Assembly (NCBI GenBank): GCA_001414485.1
Contig: LLEY01000001.1
Location: 186,001-250,000 of the forward strand
Length of the DNA: 64,000 nt
Origin: Calycina herbarum
Lineage: Eukaryota; Ascomycota; Leotiomycetes; Helotiales; Pezizellaceae
Reading direction: 5' to 3'
Of this stretch, positions 21,867-34,260 are shown piece by piece; position 1 is the first letter of the stretch, and each line of letters begins with the position of its first letter. The notes beneath the pieces are model-generated. The model was not told the DNA's origin. It searched no databases and saw only the letters and a list, made by a program, of their open reading frames with translations. The position numbers and the translations under genes were made by a program.

Positions 21867-24305
21867 AGATCTTTACTCGGGAAGAGAAAAATTTAGAGGG
21901 CAAAGGCACTTAGATAGTTGACCGAGGTGGTGAGACATAGATAGGAGAGTATTACAGTGCTGGAAGGAGATTAGAGGATTTGCGAGAGGATTTCTGACAT
22001 TCTTTCGTTATTGTAATGGCGTTAAAGTGGACTCCTGATAGAAAATCTCCGATTTCTAACCTCAATAAATTGCCAACTTGCCCAATCCCAGTATCTCATC
22101 AATCCGAATATTTGGGGTTTTAGACTAGTGATAAATGGGTTTCCAATTCTTCCTCTAACTCTTCTATTCATTTGCTCGTTGTGAGGAAGGGAACAATTGA
22201 GGTAAAAATACAAATTTCCATTAGATGATGTAAATGGGAGAAAATTGCTATATGAAAAACACAAAACAAACTCCAAACTTTCGCCAAGTGGGTCTCAAGT
22301 TCCCTCCGAGTTGCTTAATTCGCGAATGTAACATCTTTACCTCTTTACCAAAAAAGCATTCGTCACTAAATATTCTTCAAGCTTCAGTTCCGATTCGTTC
22401 CAAAGTCCAAAAATGCGGAAATGGATCGTCACAACAGTCCTTGTGACTTTGAAAATCGTCACATTGGGGAATAGGTGGGTCAAGTAACTTGACGGGGGCA
22501 ATGTTAGTGGTGGTGTCCACCTAAAGTAGTCGTTTTTCTAAACGAGTCTGTCAACAAAATAAACGAAAATCAACACCTCGACAGCAACACATCCTTCGAC
22601 AGCAACTAAAGTTCTTACATAAAGAATCGCAAGCACAGTACTTCGAGATTCCGCGGATCGTACTTCAGTTCTGAAAATAATGAGAAATTCAGGATGTTTG
22701 AGTTTTCAAATGCGTGTTCAAGAAGCACCAAGTGACTTTCAAGAAATCTAGACGACTATAGTGACACCGTATACCCTTCAAGAATGTCAGACCACGAGAC
22801 CTGGTTTTATGTACTGCGATTCAGCAAAGTGAAACGCTCCACTTGACTTGCGAGGGAGGGAAAAGATTGCTGTCGTTAATGTCCCAGGTCACCTGCAAAT
22901 AGCAGAGAGTTCGTCAAATTGCTAATGGGTAGCCTACGAATAGCACGTGAATTCATCATGTCTATTTACAGGTAACCGACAATAGTAAGTAGAGGATAGA
23001 AGCTGGGAGGGGTTAGGAGGGGGGGGTATTTAAAATCAATCCGGCTCCTAGGGACGAAAAGCAAACCAGCTTTGAACTTATGATTCTAGTTCTTATTGAG
23101 TCTTGGTCTGATCTTGGGTCCAATAAATTGCTTATTCCAAGTTTTCTCGAAGAACTAAATTTCGGAAAGATATTCACAAAAAAGAAACTTCCGTAATCTC
23201 TTTTTGATTATTCCCTTCATTTGAAAAAAAGAACACCTTAGTTATACTGGTGGAAGAAAATATTTTCAAATTCGAGGGCAAACTAATACCATGGGTTTCT
23301 CCTTTCCAATCTTTTCTTCTAGGGTAGGTATCCAAGAGAATAGTATAACAACGTGGCTAATACTACTCAACGACCTCACCTCGCAAAAAGAAAGCCCAGT
23401 CCAACTCCAGCACATCTCGACCAGTTACCACCCAACCCCATACACATTCCCCAAACAAGCCTTTTGCGACACACTCATCACCAACTTCACTTCACTCACG
23501 ACCTAGAACTACGCTATCCCTAAAGGAGCGGTTTGCGACAAATCGCGAAATGCAACAAATAACAAGTTTTTCATCGACATCATTCACTTCGAAGAAGAAT
23601 TCCCTGACTAGGCACTTTGCGACAAAGTGCGATGTGCAACAAATGGCATATGCAACATTCACTTAGGCCTGCGGATTTCCCGATTAAGCGATTTACGACG
23701 AATTCACTGTAATTGCACTATACCTAAAGAAACGGTTTTGAGTTGGAAGACGCCGGAAAATTGGGTGCGAACCAATCACGACGCGCCGACGTCAACAAGA
23801 AGAAAGTTGAAAATCGTTGGAATACCCAATCAACATTCCTCAATTACATTTATTCGAACAAAACTTAAGACCGCAGTAATAGAGTTGCTCTAGAAATCAA
23901 AGTAACCTTAGTTCATCACCTCCCCCGTCAAGGAGTTCTTCGTAGGCTGGGCAAAAAATGGAGGCACCCTTCATTTCAGAAGTCATCTCTTGGAAAGCAG
24001 CAATGAAATAACCACCAAGACATGTTGACGAAGTGGTACTCTTTGAGGTCATCAACAAGAGAGCAGGACCAACACATTTCACATGAAAAACAAAAGGAAC
24101 TCAGAAGAGGACTAAAGTATTCATAATTCATCCTTCCCTGGATAGTGTTATCTGACGTCAAAATTTCATTGCTGAAAGCAACACATCTATTCGCCCAATG
24201 GCTTTTCAGACCCAGGGTCCAAAACAGAAGACGAAAATGACAATTTGATGTTTCTTCCACACATCATAATCCATACAATAATTTTCTCATTCCACCATCA
24301 ACAAT
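21867..24305. other. Intergenic region with a degenerate repeat
   Basis: No convincing gene. AT-rich 3' flank, with a degenerate repeat array at about 23460-23700 whose units centre on TTTGCGACAAA. Confidence 0.5.
23462..23703. repeat. Degenerate ~70-84 bp repeat with TTTGCGACAAA core
   Basis: The core (T)TTGCGACA recurs at about 23464, 23533, 23617 and, diverged (TTTACGACG), at 23692, with spacing of 69, 84 and 76 bases. Two units continue with a GCGA..TGCAACAAAT tail. The third core is a perfect hairpin, GCACTTTG-CGA-CAAAGTGC. Confidence 0.5.
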
Positions 24306-25628
24306 CTACAACGACGCATCACAAACCTCCCTTCTCTTTGGTGGGGGCGGCTCGGGATGTTTGTGGTCACCGCCAGCACAAGGAGCATTGTATTTCTCCT
24401 CCCAAAGCTTTCTCAGCACCTCGTACAAGAAGGCATACTGCTCGTAAGCCTGTACCATGGTCTTTCTCTGCTCACGAAGTTGATTGACAGTCTGAAAAAC
24501 TGGATCTTGTCCGGCATTTTCTGCCTCCCAACCCTCCCAAGATCCACCGAGAAGCTCTCCCATCAAGAACTCCAAAGCAACAAAAGTACCGGTTCGTCCC
24601 ACACCAGCACTGCAGTGTACCAAACGAGGATTCTCACCTCGGCCGTTTGACTTTCGAGAGATCTCCATCAACGAGAGAATGCTTGCAACATTGCTCTCCT
24701 CCAAAGCACCAAAATCAGGCCAGTTGGGGTACAAGTAATGCCAGATGGGCTTTTCCTCATCTTCGCCCTCGACAGTCATGACGAATTGTCGAACTTCAAT
24801 CTTTGTTCCGGGGATACCAGGTTCTCTCGAGACAAAAGAAAGCTTTCCTTTGAACTCCTCTCCGAGCTCACCCTTTTCGTTGATGATGAACTCATCACCA
24901 TCCTTTCCAGGAAAATAAGGGTAGCACTTCTCCATTGTCTTGGTTGGATCGGATGGATCTGGTCCATGAGTTGGGCTCAACATGATGATAACTGCGGGAG
25001 AAGAACTGTACGGAATGGCCAACTCATGCCAAACCATGTGCCAGACGTGATCGACAGTCTGCATTTTGGGGCCTTGCATACAAATGTACTTGTCTTGAAT
25101 ACCTTTCTTGAGGGTACTTTGCTTGCTGGAAGTTGAGATCAGGGTGACAGGTGATGCGTTGATGTAATCGTTGACTCCCTCTGGAACCTGAAGCTTGATA
25201 CGATTGTAGGCCCAAGGGTGGATATTGTTGTAACGATCGAGGACTGGATCTGGCTCCACGCGACCCCAGTCTGGATCATCATTTCCTGCAGCAAGCCGAA
25301 GGCCCTCGAGACGGACTAGCTCGGTATACTTGTCACGAGTTTCTGTAACTCGTCAGCAGGAACCCAAAGGAGGTCAAGTGGAGTTGCACGTACCGCCCTC
25401 AGATAGTTGTAAAAAGCCTGGCATTTCAGGTGGTCCTTGCTCGGCTGGGGCTGCAGCTGCAGTTTTTGCACCACTATCTGACTTGGCAGCTTTGGCAGCA
25501 GGAACTGCATCCTCGGCGCCATCTGGTTTACCCAGACAAGCTCCGTCGGTTTGAGGAAGGTTGCTTGGATCTTCAAGTGGAGGGGTGGCAGAGTGAGCAC
25601 GCTTTGTGGATGAGCGAAGGCGTTCCAT
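24306..25628 (-). CDS. Classical protein-tyrosine phosphatase (423 aa)
   Basis: Two exons, 25628-25394 and 25342-24306; the intron is GTACGT...CTGACGAG...CAG and joins as G|AA. The catalytic loop VHCSAGVGRTG has its cysteine at about 322. The WPD loop (NWPDFGA) is at about 286, the substrate loop RYNNIHPWAYN at about 115 and the Q loop (QLREQRKTMVQAYEQY) at about 368; all key residues are present, so it should dephosphorylate phosphotyrosine. The N-terminus is Ala/Pro-rich and looks disordered. Relatives include yeast Ptp1/Pyp-type enzymes acting on MAP kinases. The frame is open 66 codons further upstream but without an ATG, so 25628 is the first usable start. Confidence 0.93.
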
Positions 25629-26840
25629 CTTGCCTCTCCAGCCTGGTGATCTAGCTCTGGTGGTGTCTTGGTCGAGTTGTGGAATTTGTATTGCTAGGTT
25701 TGGGGTGTCCGAGGGAGACTCGTGACGCCTACGAAAGGCACGTAGTCGGTCCACGATGGGAGTGAGGCTCGCAGAAGGGCGAGGCCGGCGTAGGTATTGA
25801 GGCTGAAAGGAAGCGTACAGCTTCAAGAGTGACCAAGACCCGGGATATTGGCTATTGAGAGATGCGTGTCGATAAAGCTGGGAATTGGTAAATCGATTGT
25901 GACGATGAAGAAAGGCCGTTCAAAGAGCTCGGGAAAGAAGCGCGAAGAAGCGGTGGATGGTTGTAGGAGGTCGAAGACAGGATGATGGAGATGATAGGAT
26001 GGCAGCAAGGAGACGTAGAAATCTTGGGGGCGGAAATCCAAAGCCTCAGAGGAGGAAAGAAAGAATTGATGCTGAGGATATCTCTTAAGAAGGAAGAAGC
26101 AGAGGGTAAAGGGATGGTATGGGGGAGCGATGTGATGACAGATCGTCAACGTAGGGGAGCAAAAAAATGCAAGACGAGGAGAGTTGAGAAGTTAAGGTGG
26201 TGATGGTTCGGGGGAGGAAGAGAAGAGAAAGGGAGAGAGAGACTCGAGCGGCGAAGGACGAAGAAATATGGGACGGCAGGCGAAAGCGCGCTACGACGAT
26301 AGTTCTTCAGTTGGGGAAAGAAGCAACGACGTGGGATGGGATGCTCCTGCACTTTCTGTTTTTGAGTTGATTTGCAATTCAATTCAATTCAGAAAGAAGT
26401 ACCCATAACTTCTGGACCTGGTCCCGGCCCTTGCAGGTCCCATATTGCAATATGATGCCTATGGTCACCTTCAGCTAGACAGAGCAAGAGCTATGACGGC
26501 TTTTGGCAAAGGCTCTGTTTGAAGACCGGTGAATATCACCATTGTTTGTGCTTGGATGAATTTACATCTAGATTTCGTCTTATAAATATGGAAAGGTGCA
26601 TGAGAGAAACAAGCAACGCGCGGAGTTAGTAAAGTACTTACCTATCACCCCTGCAAGTCCGGTTCCACCTTCACAATCATAACCGAAGACCTTTATCGCA
26701 GCTTCCTCGCCATCCCCTCCCTCGACATCAACGCTGGCTGAGCAACATTTCCTTCCTCCACCAATCTATCCCCTCCAACATCCAATTGCCTCACAAAAAA
26801 CATCACTTACCCTCGAGCCACGGCTTTGCGTAATGCAAAA
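25629..26840. promoter_or_regulatory. Divergent intergenic region, phosphatase and Mrx7-like gene
   Basis: About 1.2 kb separates two divergent start codons. It is purine-rich on the plus strand at 25980-26300 (GGA/GAA runs). No further gene is seen. Confidence 0.5.
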
Positions 26841-27133
26841 ATGTTGCATCATCTAGAAGTATGCCCCTCCCTTTCCTCTCCCTCCATCTATTACAAACCC
26901 CCAAACTAACACCCCAAAAGGTTTGGTTAACCTCACGCCTCCTTCGAAGCCCCTCCTTCCACCGCGCCATCCGAGTAGTTCACAAGAAAGTCCATGAGCT
27001 ACAACATGGAAAGGACCCCGCCGAGTTAGGAGGAACCAATATCGAGGGTCCATCCGGTGGCCAATTGCAGAAATTCATCAATGTTTATCGAGAGGAGATT
27101 AAGGAACAGTTTTGGGGTGCCAGGAAGAGATAG
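26841..27133 (+). CDS. Mrx7-like small mitochondrial protein (76 aa)
   Basis: Exon 1 is only 18 nt (26841-26858, MLHHLE), exon 2 is 26921-27133; the intron is GTATGC...ACTAAC...AAAAG. The product reads VWLTSRLLRSPSFHRAIRVV, then HGKDPAELGGTN and a basic end, FWGARKR. This matches my recollection of the small fungal family named after yeast Mrx7, a component of the mitochondrial expressosome (MIOREX); that assignment is from memory and untested. The basic, Arg/Leu-rich N-terminus is compatible with mitochondrial import. A start search limited to single long exons would miss the short first exon. Confidence 0.7.
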
Positions 27134-27621
27134 ACAGACATTGCACAGAAGGGACATTCCAGGTGATCCTGGAAAGAAACACATCGGACTGTTATGAGAT
27201 GGATGTTGGGCGTCTTGTGGGATTGTATAAATGGGCGTTCATGAATAAGGTTATTACTGGGGAAGGTCCGGGGCGTTGGGTGACCATCAAGACCGTGTGA
27301 AGTATTGCAGGAATAGCAATCATCATGGTAATTACCATTCCTCTCTGAAATCAAAACCGAATTTCACTTCATGGTATTATGTTCAAATCCCGACTTCATT
27401 GATTTGCGCGTACATGCCCAGTATGTCCCATTTCTATGCAAATATATACTCTTGGCTTCTATAATCTACCTCCACCTCCCTCCTCATTCAGGCCGAAATG
27501 AAAGTTCTCCATTATCGCTCCCTATCCAGAACGCCCCGAACCATTAAGCAACAAAAAGAGCGTATTCTTGATGAAAGCTCACAACGCCACACTCTGCCCT
27601 CCCAAATCGACGCGAGGCCGA
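27134..27621. other. Convergent intergenic region
   Basis: About 490 bases lie between the stop of the Mrx7-like gene (+) and the stop of the oxysterol-binding gene (-). Only 3' UTR-like sequence is seen. Confidence 0.6.
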
Positions 27622-29348
27622 TTATTTGTCAATTAACAAGCCCTCTTTTCCACCCGATACCTCGTTTTCTGCAAGTTCAAACTTTCCCTGATGAAGTCCA
27701 TCCAATACTTTCCGACCGGATTCTGTAAGCTCGGGTTTTCCACTTGACGTCACGGTCTCTGTGAAAAATCTAGGTTTCCAAATCTCGCCAGAAACCTCAC
27801 GCTCTTTGGCCTTCTGTCTTTGGCCTTCTTCCAGTTCTTGCTTGAGGGTTGTGGCGTGGGAAAACTGCCGCGTGGTGATGGCTTCTGTCACGCCAGACCA
27901 GAATTTGAGAGACTCGTTTGGGAGTTGGCTTTCAAGTGGCGGAAGAACTTTGCTGGCTACGTTCAAAGGTGTGAGATCAATAAGAACATGCTGAGCAGTG
28001 GCCTTGGTCATGGTATTAGTTTAAATATCAATTTTTTGCAAGGAATGTCCACTTACGGGTTTTGGCCCAAGAGAAAAGTACATTTTTTCTTTCCAATTTC
28101 CTGATACCCGAGCCAGAACGTCCTTGTCAGGGATTTCTTTTATCCTAGTCTTGTTGTCGTTTTCTGGGTCGTATCGGAATGTCACCCCCTCGACTTTGTT
28201 TTGCGTCTTTCCAAGCCATCCCTCCTCCATATAGTGAAGGATGGTTTTTATCTTGGTCTGAGGACAGGTAATATAGCATTGATCACCAACGGTAACAGTC
28301 AAACTGCCCCTGATCAAGCCTCCCAGATGAGCTGCTGGGTGTGTGAGTTGATATTGCTCATTATCTCTTTTCTCAAGTGTGATGAAAATTCCCAAGTTGT
28401 GCTCCCCTGGGGTAACTTTGATGCTGGTTCCCGTGAATTTTGCAGAAATTTGATCAAAACCTCGGGCGGTGAGACCCTTCTCTGGACAATCCACATAAAA
28501 AGCAGAGACGGGTGGATGATGTGACGTCTGTTCAGTAAGGTAGGAGACCTTTACTGGTTGATCAGACTTGGTATTCTCGGCTTTCGGAATTGTAGTCGTG
28601 GAGGCCGCTCGCGATGGTCCTGGGGTTTGCTTCACAGACTTGATCGACGAAGCGGCACTGCCCGCTGCCATCAGCTTTCCAGCATTTATAGGAGGAAGAT
28701 CGTCCGCTACAATCCAATTGCACTATCCTTCGTCAGTCGTTGAACAGTATACTTCCATTCAAGAACACTTTCTCACCCTAAAGAACTCCCCCAGGCAGGA
28801 ATTGTAAGGTTTGCATGGCTTTCCCTTGACATATTTCAAGTCCTTCGTGAACCAAAATCGCATTACTTCCAACATCCTGTCTAGCTCATCATCCGAGTCC
28901 CCAATGGCTACGAATGTGCTCGGCGCATCGAGGTAATTCCAGTACTCGAGATTGGGGGTGGGTTCGAGGAGTTGGGAAGGCAAGGAAAATCGAACCGATG
29001 CGATATCTGCAACGCCTATAAACCTATGGAGGAATATATTAGCGGCCGAATTGAATGGTGTGTTCTGTCTCTAGATTTTGTCCTTTCCCCGAGTACTTCA
29101 ACGCAAATGAAGGATTTGGCCGCTCCCCACTCCCTCATGGCGGTAAGAGAAGTTCAGCAACCACAGCATCTCAAAAAGCGAAAAACTTACTTGCGCAGAA
29201 TGCCCAAGAACATTTTCAATTTGCTTCCATCATCCGGAGGCTTCTCAGCCGCCGCGGATGTGGCGTTCATCGAGGAAGCTTCTGAGGCCGTCGAGGGCGC
29301 TGTTGAAGTTGGGGAATTGCGAAAAGAGCCTGAAGATGCCGAAGCCAT
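27622..29348 (-). CDS. Oxysterol-binding protein, Kes1/Osh4 type (483 aa)
   Basis: Four exons: 29348-29191, 29023-28777, 28722-28057 and 28002-27622. Introns are GTAAGT...TAG, GTGAGA...TAG and GTAAGT...CTAATACC...AAG, all keeping frame. The N-terminal part reads LRKFIGVADIASVRFSLPSQ, typical of the short OSBP lid/core. KPYNSCLGEFFR precedes the signature EQTSHHPP at about 197-204. No PH domain or ankyrin repeat is present, so it resembles the short Kes1/Osh4 class that exchanges sterol and phosphatidylinositol 4-phosphate between membranes. The length fits (yeast Kes1 is 434 residues). It has extra low-complexity Ser/Thr/Pro sequence just before the signature and at the N-terminus. Confidence 0.93.
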
Positions 29349-30760
29349 GAAAGCCTCAAGTAGGAAAAGGACTAAGCAGACAATGCAGTCGCGGAGGGGT
29401 TTCAGGGATTCCAGTTGAGGTTGTTGCACGAAGATGTTGGAGGCAAGGCAAGGCAACTCTGGTGTTCTGTCTGCGGAGGGAGATGCCGTCGTTTCCTCCT
29501 TGGCTCTGACGTTTGATGTCGATAAGGGCGCCGATAAGGTCTTGACCTTAGGTTACCCCTAATCTAATTCGCAAGGCAGGCCGATGCAGCCCAGGGTGAG
29601 GTACGGGCTAGTATCTAGTGAAGAAGGGCCAGGACAGGACAGGAACCTGGTGCTCTGTGAATAGAATGGAATGAAAGGATTGATCTCTGTATCTGAGCTG
29701 AAGGTGCTGTGTACATAGTAGCCGGTAGGTTAGCCACAGTTGGTGATGTACGTGTAGTGTAATTCCAGGGACAATGGACAAAAAGCCAGCACTTTTAGCC
29801 AACGACGGCGATATATCGAGTTGGACTTACAAATGTTGCAATGTGATTGCTCTTGACCCTGAAGCTGCTTCTGTCTCGACTCACAAGTTCTGTCGCTCTC
29901 CACGAATCGTTGAGCCCACGAGGCCGATGGCGATCATCCTCACCATCCAATGCCGCATCTCACTGGGGCCTCACATGGCCAGGCCAGGTCAGGACGCGAG
30001 GTCAGGAGAAGGGTATAGCTTTCGGTAGACATTCCCAATCGATCATGGATCTGCTACAAGAGAACAAAATTCGAAAATGATGAACTGAGAAGATGGAAGA
30101 AGAAAGTTCTTCGGATCTGTCGGAGATTTGACTTGTAACCATAGGTACATCTTGAGAATCTAAAGTCAGCACTTTGTTGATTCACAGCAGTATGAGTTCT
30201 ATCGTTCACTACAAAAACGCACAACAAATAGCAAAAATTTAGTATTCTGGAACAACTAATTTAATTGGGCATAGTAACGTTGGGTAAATGTCGTAAATCC
30301 CAAGTTTTAATTCAATTACCCCAAGCTTCTCGGGTAATTTTCTTAATACAGCAGTTGTACGACTAACACTATTACATATTACAATGAGAATTTCATGCAC
30401 GGGAGATCTGAGATTCAGCAACATCTAAAAAGATTCATAATATTTTAAAAAGACACGTTCTGTTTGTCCCTTGGCCAATCCAGCAAAAGCAAGAAAGCAG
30501 CTCCATTGTCCATCCCAAGCAGTACTTTTCCCATTATGAAAACTCCTCGCTGACAGTTCGCAATTCGTTCATCATTCATAAAAATACACACAACCAGCCA
30601 ATTTTAAACCTGAATTTCCTTTTCTAGGAAGCAAAGGTTGGTATGAAGTATACGCCACGCGAAGAAACCGAAAACTCCCGCTAAAAAAAGAATCATTTCG
30701 TCGTAAATACAAATGTTGAGTCTGGATGCAAATCGCACTTCCAAAACCAGTGTCGAGAAA
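29349..30760. other. Intergenic region between the OSBP gene and frq 3' end
   Basis: About 1.4 kb, with both flanking genes on the minus strand, so it holds the OSBP promoter and the frq 3' UTR. No ORF of substance is present. The AT-rich part at 30160-30600 is nearer frq. Confidence 0.6.
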
Positions 30761-33574
30761 TCACAATCGATCTTCCATCTCAAACCCCTTTTCTTGCGCC
30801 AGCACGAATGCGGGGTCGGCCTTGCGAGCGTGGGCGAGCATATCGATGCTTTCATTGCTCTCCTCATCATCATCGTCTATCTCACCACTCACATCGCCTT
30901 CTTGGGACTCCTCATAAATCTCCATTCTTTCCACGTCCATAGGCTCTTGGATATTTGGTATATTGCCCAAGTTCTGGTTCACCGATCCTGCTATCGCACG
31001 GCCAGTTAAGTGAGTAACATCAATGCCTAAATAAGACGACTCGGAATCCATACTTCCGTCACAGGAGCTGGACGAAGAGGCGTAGTATCCACTTGGCGGG
31101 GGTAATTGTGAGGGGTTCAGGGTTTGGTCGCAGGTAGAGATAATTTCGGTCTTCACAGGGAGCTCATTCGGGACTGGACCTGGGTTTTGACGTGGTGGCG
31201 ATGCAGCGCTCAGAGACCCAAGCTTCTGGGTGACGAACTCTTCCTCTGAATGTCGGAAAGTATCCAACGTCTCCTCGAGAATTTTGTGAACGAATGTTGG
31301 GACATTGGATTTCAAAGAAGGATGCAAGTTTCGCCTGTTGTGTGCTCCAATGCTGGCTTTGCTGCGTCGGGTAGTGACTGTCACGCTGAAGTGATCCGCA
31401 GGTTTAGTACCACCCAAACCGGAAGCAGGGAATTCTTGTATTTGAGCTTTAGGTGATGTTGTAGCTGGCGAAGAATTCGAAGCGAAGTTGAGGTCCATGC
31501 ATTCAGCTTTCCCTGGTGGCTTGGGAGTATTAGGCTGCGTCTCTTCGCTTTCTTGGCTTTCTGATCCATAAGAGTACTCTGTGAATGGTCTGAAGAGCAA
31601 ATGAGAGCCAGAGGGTGTACGCGAGAAGGTATTGGCAGATGAGAAGCCTACAACATCCGTTGTACGAGTGCTGAACCCATCATTACCAACCTTGGTATCG
31701 TGAAGTGGTGTCGAAATTCCTCCACGATCGCCTGACAAGTCAGTGCAGAATTGTGCCCCTTGATAAAAGACAATAGGCCCATCTTCACGTCTTCTTTTAC
31801 TGCTAGTAGAAGAAATAGTCCCACCCTTTTGACTTCGAAAATGGGATTGCCATTCCATCCAATTTCTCCTGGGTGAGGATGAGTCACTGGACGCGTCTGG
31901 TGATGTTGAAGCATCTGACTTTGGGTGAGGAAATAGGGGTTTATAAAAGAGCGGATCCGACCTTTTGTGGTGAGATGCTGCCGAGACTGGCTGTTTAGCA
32001 GTTGACGAAAATTGCCCTTGGGTTGCCGTTCTCTTTCGGTATTTTTTGTGGGGTTCGCCCGAAGGATCTCTAGATTTTCCGCCAGGACCATCACTATCAC
32101 TGCTTAAGTGAGAACCCTCCGTGCCTCCGCGCCACCGGATTCTCTGCCCGTCTGGGTGCAACTCGAGCTTGTCGCTAAGTTCTGCAACAGCAGAGCGAGT
32201 GAAATCATGTGTAATATTGATATGGTGTAGCTGAGCCATTCCATAGAGAACATTCAGGTAAATCCATCCTTGTGATGAATCTCCTTGTGTGTCGGAATCC
32301 GTGCCCAACGGGGGAGTAGACAGTCCAGTATGTAAATGTTTGATATGGGCCATGTTATCAGAAGGAACCTGAGCACGATCTGGATCAAGATCTAAGGGTT
32401 GGGTAGGTCGTTGATTATCTTTGCGGGTATTCTCGTTGCCCTTTTCGCTTGAAGATGATCCGATTGGTGTCATGCTTTCATTGTCTGAAACCCGACTCAT
32501 GATAACAGCTTCACGGACGCCCTCTTCGGGTCGTGAGATTTCTTGTTGCTGTGGTGCTTGCACATGACCGCCGACAATCCCAGTCACTTTTCCAGTGAAG
32601 AGCCCTTCAAGACGTCGAACGATCAATTCCATCCTCTCGTTATCTGTCAATTGAGTCAGATCTCGCGGGAGAGCTAGAAAATCTTCAACTGGCTCATTAT
32701 TTGCCGGGCTCAGTGATACACCAGCAACAACACGTCGTTCTTCTGATGGTTTAGGTGATACTCTTATGAGCGTGTTAAATTCATGGAAACTTTCAGGAAC
32801 GGGGGGCGAATATGAGGATGGCTCTGTAATGTTTGGCGTGGAAACTGGCCTGGTTGAGGCCGACGAGCTCATGGGTTTGGGGTCCGAATCACTTTCCCAA
32901 TCATCATCCATACTGGCTGCGAATATACGAAGGGCCTCTTCCAAGGCTCTCCTTTGTTTTGGGCGCATAGGTCGATGTATCTTCAGTTCAAATGCCCTGT
33001 CCTTGTCCAGATCGGGATTGTATGGAGACTCGTACTTTCGGATCTTTTCGCGTAATCTCCTATTCTTGATTGTTAAATCGTCGATTACACTCCTGTTTAA
33101 TTCCGAGATTTCACTGCCGCTGGCCGAAAAAAGACCCTTGGATGAAATGTGGGGAGATTTCTTATATTGTAGTCTGCAGCCGTTGGCGCCATTGGCATAG
33201 CTAGTATTATGGAGGAGATACGGAGGTTCATCTGGCACGTTTATCGATCAGTAATCTATACACATTATAGGCACCGTAGACATACCGTCACCAACTGTGG
33301 AATGAATGCCATCTTCAGGCCGCTGATTCGAACGGTTGAACCATCTGTTAACGACCCGGTCCACGGAAACACCAGTGGTATTTCTGCCATTTGTATCTTC
33401 TCTGTCGAAGGATGGGACCTGGCCCGTGGAATCACCAGTATTGTTGCTGCCACTCGAATCTTCTCTATCAAGAGATAGAACGTGGTGATCTGCGGGACGA
33501 GTGCCTTTACGGTCTTGTCTGGGCATCGATGGGTTGCTTCTGCGGGCTGTGTTTGGGTTCAATCTACCCTGCAT
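30761..33574 (-). CDS. frq: FREQUENCY circadian clock protein (919 aa)
   Basis: Two exons, 33574-33286 and 33231-30761; the intron is GTATGT...CCAG and joins G|AT. The N-terminus has the short WFNRSNQ element seen in FRQ. The coiled coil VIDDLTIKNRRLREKIRKY (about 144-165) serves dimerisation. The casein-kinase-binding segments are ERMELIVRRLEGLF (about 297) and GWIYLNVLYGMAQL with RIRWRGGTEG (about 418-463). A basic SSKRRRED lies before IVFYQGAQFCTDLSG. The C-terminal part (YLGIDVTHLTGRAIAG) is where Neurospora FRQ binds the helicase FRH. By homology it is the negative element of the clock, repressing the white-collar complex. It is a little shorter than Neurospora FRQ (989 residues). The acidic stretch EIDDDDEE is near the end. 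Confidence 0.95.
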
Positions 33575-34182
33575 GTTTTCATGGTGTGTGAGAGAGTGAC
33601 TCCAGTACGACTGGCCAATTCAGTTCAAGGGTCGCTGGAAGCAGCAAAGGTCGTAGTAACAAAAGGTATGGTGCATGTATAGGGCGATAGTTTTGCTTTC
33701 AACGAGGAGAATGGTCAAGATGGGTGCTCCACGTAGTAGAGAGATAATAGAGGGGGTATTAATGTAGCGAAAACGACAGACGCTATCCAACGGAGGAGTG
33801 AGCGATCGAATATAGAGGAGAGAAGCGGCGGGTGGCACTTGATCGTCGTGGTAGAAGTGCAGTAGGTAAACTAAGTAAATGTAGGAGGGAGCTTAGGTAG
33901 GTATGAACTTGTGTGGAGAGTGCTTCGAATTGGGAGCGAGGACGACGACGAGGACGACGACGAGGGTGAGCAGAGGTTGAGTCGGAACGGAAGAGCAAAA
34001 CATCACCCGAGGGGGAATAACCGCTGCAATGGCAATGATAATGGCAATAACGATGACACCGGGCAAAGGGGAGAGGCAGAGATAGAGGCAAGCGCAAGAT
34101 CGTGGGTGTGACTTGCGAGGAGGACGAAGGCGAAGGCTCTTACTGTCGTGGGAGCTGGTCTGGCCACAATGTAGCCGCTCCC

Positions 34183-34188
34183 TTATAA
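34183..34188 (-). promoter_or_regulatory. Candidate TATA box of frq
   Basis: TTATAA within CCTTATAAGG, about 610 bases upstream of the frq ATG and about 120 bases from a CCAAT box. It is the only TATA-like site well placed with the other elements. Confidence 0.4.
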
Positions 34189-34260
34189 GGGGAAACATGT
34201 CGGCCATGGCAGGACCCGGGAGGACGTTGAAAAACCATGAAGCTTTTCGCACCAAAATGT

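Noticed and set aside
32766..33200. 144-codon ORF antisense to frq (compare Neurospora qrf)
   Set aside because: It is a shadow of the frq frame. An antisense transcript is possible, but nothing in the sequence shows it, and qrf is non-coding.
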